The notes under the pieces: generated by a model | What the model saw: only the letters and a program-made list of their open reading frames with translations | Told to the model about the DNA's origin: nothing | Database searches by the model: none | Translations under genes and position numbers: made by a program | Shown: positions 21,388 to 24,699 of the stretch, piece by piece | Numbering within the stretch: position 1 is the first letter of the stretch | Layout: each line of letters starts with the position of its first letter | NCBI GenBank assembly: GCA_964484515.1 | Contig: CAZAGT010000029.1 | Span: 1-24,699 of the forward strand | Direction of reading: 5' to 3' | Length of the DNA stretch: 24,699 bases | Source: CAZAGT01 sp964484515 | Lineage (GTDB): Bacteria > Desulfobacterota > DSM-4660 > Desulfatiglandales > HGW-15

Positions 21388-21677
21388 TATTTCTTAGCGC
21401 CTTTGAGACGAGACTTCTTGTCCCCGGCATGACCATGAAAGGTCCTTGTCGGAGAAAACTCACCCAGCTTGTGCCCCACCATATCCTCGATGACGAATAC
21501 CGGGAGGAACTTCTTCCCGTTGTGGACGGCAAATGTCAATCCCACAAACTCGGGGAGGATCGTCGACCGTCGTGACCAGGTCTTGATGATTTTGCGGCTT
21601 CTGGTTTCCTGGGCCTGGAATACCTTCCTTAGCAGATGGTCATCGACGAACGGACCCTTTTTCAACGAACGTGGCAC
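21387..21677 (-). CDS. rpsS: 30S ribosomal protein S19
   Basis: The predicted protein has 96 residues from GTG at 21677, giving MPRSLKKGPFVDDHLLRKV. The frame continues eight codons upstream to another GTG (21701), but AAGGAGG lies inside that extension, 7 nt before the chosen GTG. TWSRRSTILPEFVGLTFAVHNGKKFLPVFVIEDMVGHKLGEFSPTRTFHGH is standard. S19 works in the head of the 30S subunit with S13. Confidence 0.98.
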   Translation of the reverse strand: MPRSLKKGPFVDDHLLRKVFQAQETRSRKIIKTWSRRSTILPEFVGLTFAVHNGKKFLPVFVIEDMVGHKLGEFSPTRTFHGHAGDKKSRLKGAKK

Positions 21678-21684
21678 TTCAGCG

Positions 21685-21691
21685 CCTCCTT
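21685..21691 (-). promoter_or_regulatory. Ribosome binding site deciding the rpsS GTG start
   Basis: AAGGAGG on the minus strand ends 7 nt before the GTG at 21677. It rules out the GTG at 21701. Confidence 0.85.
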
Positions 21692-21740
21692 CTTTAATCA
21701 CACAGCACGGTAAAACGCGTAGGAACTGCAGGTTTGCATA

Positions 21741-22562
21741 CTACGAGCGTTTCTTCACGATCAGTTTGTCGCTCCCCTTTTTCGTACGGGTCTTATAGCC
21801 CTTGGTAGGGACACCCCAAGGAGTGACCGGGTGACGGCCACCGGAGGATTTTCCCTCCCCCCCGCCGTGGGGATGATCGACCGGGTTCATAGCCACACCT
21901 CTGACGTGGGGTCTTCGGCCTCTCCATCTTTTCCTACCTGCTTTTCCGAGGCTCACATTTTCTTGCTCAAGATTACCGACCTGCCCGATCGTGGCCTTAC
22001 AGTCGAGAAAGACCATCCGCACCTCACCCGACGGCAGTTTAACTTGCGCGTATTTGCCTTCTTTGGCCATCAATTGGGCATATGTGCCTGCACTCCTGAC
22101 GATCTGACCGCCGTGCCCAACCTTCAACTCGATGTTGTGGACGGATGTACCCAAGGGGATATCCCTCAATCGCGCGGCGCAGCCCGGCCTGATTTCGACA
22201 CCTTCGCCCGAGACCACCCTATCGCCCACACGCAGTCCAACAGGCGCCAGGATGTAGCGCTTCTCTCCGTCCGTATAGTGCAGCAAGGCGATGTTCGCGG
22301 ACCGATTAGGATCATATTCAATGCTTGCCACCCTCGCCGGGATGCCATCCTTGTCCCTCTTGAAGTCGATGAGTCGGTAGTGTCTTTTACTGCCGCCACC
22401 CCGGTGGCGACTCGTCACGCGACCAAGTGAGTTCCTTCCGCCTGCCTTTTTTAGGGGTCGCAGCAGGCTCTTTTCCGGTCCCCGCCGTGTAATTTCTTCC
22501 AACGTAGAATAGGTTTGAAACCTTCTTCCCGGTGACGTCGGCTTTTGACTCTTGATCGTCAT
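21741..22562 (-). CDS. rplB: 50S ribosomal protein L2
   Basis: The predicted protein has 273 residues. The N-terminal half has KKAGGRNSLGRVTSRHRGGGSKRHYRLIDFKRDK. The C-terminal half has VRGVAMNPVDHPHGGGEGKSSGGRHPVTPWGVPTKGYKTR, including the conserved histidine segment near the peptidyl transferase centre. The start is ATG. It is 30 bp after rplW. L2 is a primary 23S rRNA binder needed for subunit joining. Confidence 0.98.
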   Translation of the reverse strand: MTIKSQKPTSPGRRFQTYSTLEEITRRGPEKSLLRPLKKAGGRNSLGRVTSRHRGGGSKRHYRLIDFKRDKDGIPARVASIEYDPNRSANIALLHYTDGEKRYILAPVGLRVGDRVVSGEGVEIRPGCAARLRDIPLGTSVHNIELKVGHGGQIVRSAGTYAQLMAKEGKYAQVKLPSGEVRMVFLDCKATIGQVGNLEQENVSLGKAGRKRWRGRRPHVRGVAMNPVDHPHGGGEGKSSGGRHPVTPWGVPTKGYKTRTKKGSDKLIVKKRS

Positions 22563-22592
22563 GATCTTCCCCAGTATGGGTACGCTGTCTCC

Positions 22593-22880
22593 TTACATCC
22601 CTTCAAGAAATTCGATGTTTTCGCCCGGGGCCAGTTTTACGATCGCCTTCTTCCAGTCGGGCCGTTTTCCCAACGTCCTACCCATCCGGCGCTTCTTGCC
22701 CCTCACGTTGATCGTCCTAACCTGCAATACCTTCGTCTTGAAAAGCGCTTCCACGGCCTGCCTGATCTCGACCTTGTTTGCCTTTCGATCCACGCGGAAA
22801 CTCACTTGGTTGTAGCCTTCCTTTTGGAGGGTTCCCTTCTCGGTAATCTGAGGTCGCTTGAGGACGTTATAGATGTCCAT
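22593..22880 (-). CDS. rplW: 50S ribosomal protein L23
   Basis: The predicted protein has 95 residues. MDIYNVLKRPQITEKGT, VDRKANKVEIRQAVEALFKTKVLQVRTINVRGKKRRMGRTLGKRPDWKKAIVKLAPGENIEF are typical. The ATG overlaps the rplD stop by one base (TAATG). L23 forms the main docking site for trigger factor and SRP at the tunnel exit. Confidence 0.98.
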   Translation of the reverse strand: MDIYNVLKRPQITEKGTLQKEGYNQVSFRVDRKANKVEIRQAVEALFKTKVLQVRTINVRGKKRRMGRTLGKRPDWKKAIVKLAPGENIEFLEGM

Positions 22881-23503
22881 TAGGTAATCAGGGCCTCCTC
22901 TATTCTGCCGATGGCCGATTGAACTAGAAAGAGATGTTCACATTTCAAGATATCGTAAACGTTGAGGCCCTCACATCTCATGACCTTCACCCCGGGGACG
23001 TTCCCGGACGACTTCTCGAGGTTCTCGTTCTTCTGCTCAGTCACGATAAGCGCTTTCTGGGATTCAAACCTCTTCATGATCTGGACAAAGCGCTTCGTTT
23101 TGATCTCCGGTAGATCGAAATCGGTGACCACAATCAGCCGATCATGTTGGCATTTATCCGTCAATGCCATTCGCAGGGCCGCCTTCCTGACTTTCTTGGA
23201 TACCTTTTGAACATATTTCCTCGGGACGGGGCCAAAGGCCGCGCCGCCCCCTCTCCTGGTTGGTGACGAGGCCCCGCCGACCCTCGCCCTCCCGGTTCCC
23301 TTCTGGCGATACAGTTTACTGCCGGAAGCCTTCACTTCTGATCGTCCCTTGGTGGAAGCGCTACCGGCCCTCCGCTTGCCAAGCTGGCTTGTGACGACCT
23401 GATGGAGGAGGTGCTTCTTGACGGGCGTATTGAAGATCTCTTCCTTTAGCTCGATTTCGGCGGTCTTTTCCCGCTCGAGGTTATATACGGCGACTTTGGG
23501 CAT
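22880..23503 (-). CDS. rplD: 50S ribosomal protein L4
   Basis: The predicted protein has 207 residues. The extended tunnel loop (GSKLYRQKGTGRARVGGASSPTRRGGGAAFGPVPRKY) is intact and matches the family. The globular C-terminal part (ALRMALTDK, VVTDFDLPEIKTKRFVQIM, CEGLNVYDILKCEHLFLVQSAI) follows. The start is ATG. In gamma-proteobacteria L4 represses the S10 operon; I see no evidence either way here because the S10 leader lies mostly upstream of the window. Confidence 0.98.
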   Translation of the reverse strand: MPKVAVYNLEREKTAEIELKEEIFNTPVKKHLLHQVVTSQLGKRRAGSASTKGRSEVKASGSKLYRQKGTGRARVGGASSPTRRGGGAAFGPVPRKYVQKVSKKVRKAALRMALTDKCQHDRLIVVTDFDLPEIKTKRFVQIMKRFESQKALIVTEQKNENLEKSSGNVPGVKVMRCEGLNVYDILKCEHLFLVQSAIGRIEEALIT

Positions 23504-23573
23504 TTCAGAGTGTCTTCCGTTTCCTGACCTTATGGTTTTTGCGATAACTCAACGTTTCAGTTACTTCGAAAGG

Positions 23574-24203
23574 CTACTCAGCTGCGCCCTTCGTAATCTC
23601 AATGAGACTGTTGCGGCTTCCAGGAATGGAGCCTTTGATGGCTATCAACCCTTCTTCGGGTCTCACATCGATGACTTTGAGGTTCTTGACGGTCGTCTTC
23701 TGATGTCCCATCCTCCCGGGGAGCTTCTTGCCTTTGAAAACGCGACTCGGTGTCGCGCTCGCCCCTATGGAGCCGGGCACCCGATGCGAACGGCAGCCAT
23801 GGGTTTCCTTGCCACCGGAAAATCCCCACCTCTTGATAACGCCGCTGAAGCCGCGACCCTTGCTCCGACCGGTGACATTGACCGTATCCCCGATGTTGAG
23901 TACGTCCGCGCGGATCTCCTGCCCCACTTCAAACTCATCAGAACGCTCGACACGGATTTCGCGCAAATACCGATAACACGCGCTTCCGGCAGCCTGAAAA
24001 TGGCCCTTGAGAGGTTTGATCGTCCGTTGTTCCTTTTGAGGTTCAAACCCCACCTGCAGAGCCTCATACCCGTCCCTTGCCTGCGACTTCTTCTGAATGA
24101 CCACCTGCGGCCCAGCCTGGACAATAGTCACGGGCGTGCTTTTCCCTTCTTCAAGAAAGAGACGCGTCATGCCCACCTTTTTTCCCAACAGCGTACTTAC
24201 CAT
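23574..24203 (-). CDS. rplC: 50S ribosomal protein L3
   Basis: The predicted protein has 209 residues. LLGKKVGMTRLFLEEGKSTPVTIVQAGPQVVIQKK and the long central loop (VNVTGRSKGRGFSGVIKRWGFSGGKETHGCRSHRVPGSIGASATPSRVFKGKKLPGRMG) are standard. The loop reaches the peptidyl transferase centre. The segment E. coli writes GQNQTPGKV reads GASATPSRV, so the glutamine methylated in E. coli is not conserved. The start is ATG. Confidence 0.98.
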   Translation of the reverse strand: MVSTLLGKKVGMTRLFLEEGKSTPVTIVQAGPQVVIQKKSQARDGYEALQVGFEPQKEQRTIKPLKGHFQAAGSACYRYLREIRVERSDEFEVGQEIRADVLNIGDTVNVTGRSKGRGFSGVIKRWGFSGGKETHGCRSHRVPGSIGASATPSRVFKGKKLPGRMGHQKTTVKNLKVIDVRPEEGLIAIKGSIPGSRNSLIEITKGAAE

Positions 24204-24308
24204 CGATTCAGCCCCATTGTGATCGACTCATAGGTATACTTGTACAGTATCTTGATCTTGAAACCTGCTGAGGCCTATTAGAGTCTTTTCAAAAACGTAA
24301 ATTAGCAC
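24204..24308. other. 105-bp spacer between rpsJ and rplC
   Basis: This is the longest gap in the S10 segment. It is AT-richer than its surroundings. I see no convincing hairpin with a U-tract, and only weak promoter-like strings on the minus strand (TTCAAG and TATACC with 18-bp spacing). Confidence 0.4.
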
Positions 24309-24629
24309 TCACAGTTTTATTTCGACATCAACCCCTGCGGCAAGGTCAAGCTTCATCAGGGCGTCTACCGTTTGCTGCGTAGGTTCTAGTATATCGAGTA
24401 GTCGCTTATGCGTCCTGATCTCAAATTGTTCGCGTGATTTCTTGTCAACGTGCGGCGATCTGAGGACACAATACTTATTAATAACGGTCGGAAGGGGAAT
24501 CGGGCCCGCCACCTTGGCACCCGTTTCTCTCGCCGTTTCAACGATCTCGGCGGCGGACTGGTCCAAGAGCTTGTGGTCGTATGCCTTCAATCGAATCCTG
24601 ATTTTCTCGTTGGCGATTGTCTTCTTCAT
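24309..24629 (-). CDS. rpsJ: 30S ribosomal protein S10 (NusE)
   Basis: The predicted protein has 106 residues from the ATG at 24629; a GTG immediately upstream (24632) adds one residue. NEKIRIRLKAYDHKLLDQSAAEIVETARETGAKVAGPIPLPTVINKYCVLRSPHVDKKSREQFEIRTHKRLLDI is fully typical. S10 is a 30S head protein and, as NusE, joins NusB in antitermination. The ribosome binding site is weak. It is 30 bp after the tuf stop, the usual tuf-rpsJ arrangement. Confidence 0.97.
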   Translation of the reverse strand: MKKTIANEKIRIRLKAYDHKLLDQSAAEIVETARETGAKVAGPIPLPTVINKYCVLRSPHVDKKSREQFEIRTHKRLLDILEPTQQTVDALMKLDLAAGVDVEIKL

Positions 24630-24659
24630 CACTTTCTATCTCTGCACCCTGAGACGGCG

Positions 24660-24699
24660 CTACTCGATAATGTCACTGATCACACCGGCACCCACCGTG
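24660..24699 (-). CDS. tuf: Elongation factor Tu, C-terminal fragment (rest beyond window)
   Basis: The last 12 codons before a TAG stop read TVGAGVISDIIE, the near-invariant end of EF-Tu. Only the 3' end lies in the window. Its position 30 bp before rpsJ is the common tuf-rpsJ order of the str/S10 boundary, which supports the call despite the short length. Confidence 0.85.
   Translation of the reverse strand, partial: TVGAGVISDIIE

Noticed and set aside
21831..22430. 199-codon plus-strand open frame
   Set aside because: It is antisense to rplB, which is fully conserved.
23418..24233. 271-codon plus-strand open frame
   Set aside because: It lies opposite rplC and the start of rplD, both intact, and has no recognisable features of its own.
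1..24699. CRISPR array, tRNA or rRNA genes, insertion sequences
   Set aside because: I saw no regularly spaced direct repeats of suitable size, no cloverleaf or rRNA-like stretches and no transposase or terminal repeats. The only repeat structure of note is at 6363-6452.

Overview
The window (GC in the mid-50s % by eye) is bacterial chromosome. Nearly all of it is read on the minus strand. The right-hand two thirds (24699 down to 10368) is one long, uninterrupted S10-spc-alpha ribosomal protein cluster, from the last 12 residues of EF-Tu (tuf) through rpsJ, rplC, rplD, rplW, rplB, rpsS, rplV, rpsC, rplP, rpmC, rpsQ, rplN, rplX, rplE, rpsN, rpsH, rplF, rplR, rpsE, rpmD, rplO, secY, rpmJ, rpsM, rpsK, rpsD, rpoA and rplQ. 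A clear intrinsic terminator follows rplQ. adk, map and infA, which often sit between secY and rpmJ, are absent here. S4, S14 and L36 are all the cysteine-containing, zinc-binding forms.

Next, still on the minus strand, come pyrB and pyrC (pyrimidine biosynthesis) and an NtrC-family response regulator of PilR type. Each overlaps the one before it by 17 and 38 bp. A 773-bp gene-free stretch follows. It carries an unusual 8-bp-periodic inverted repeat and, upstream of the next gene, a candidate sigma-54 promoter. That gene is a major type IV pilin with a strongly Geobacter-like N-terminus. PilR plus a sigma-54 promoter plus the pilin reads as a regulator and its target.

The left 5.4 kb holds three related multi-membrane GT-C/TMTC-like glycosyltransferases with C-terminal TPR repeats. 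Two are tandem paralogues on the minus strand, the second running off the window edge. One is divergent on the plus strand and converges on the pilin gene across a bidirectional terminator. Their substrate is unknown; the adjacent pilin is an obvious candidate.

The gene set (PilR-type regulator, Geobacter-like pilin, TPR/GT-C proteins, long basic tail on L17) best fits a member of Desulfobacterota (Deltaproteobacteria in the broad sense) or a neighbouring lineage such as NC10 or Nitrospirota. This is inferred from protein character only. A notable trait is heavy use of TTG start codons, at eight of the 28 ribosomal-cluster genes and at pilR, usually behind strong GGAGG-type ribosome binding sites.
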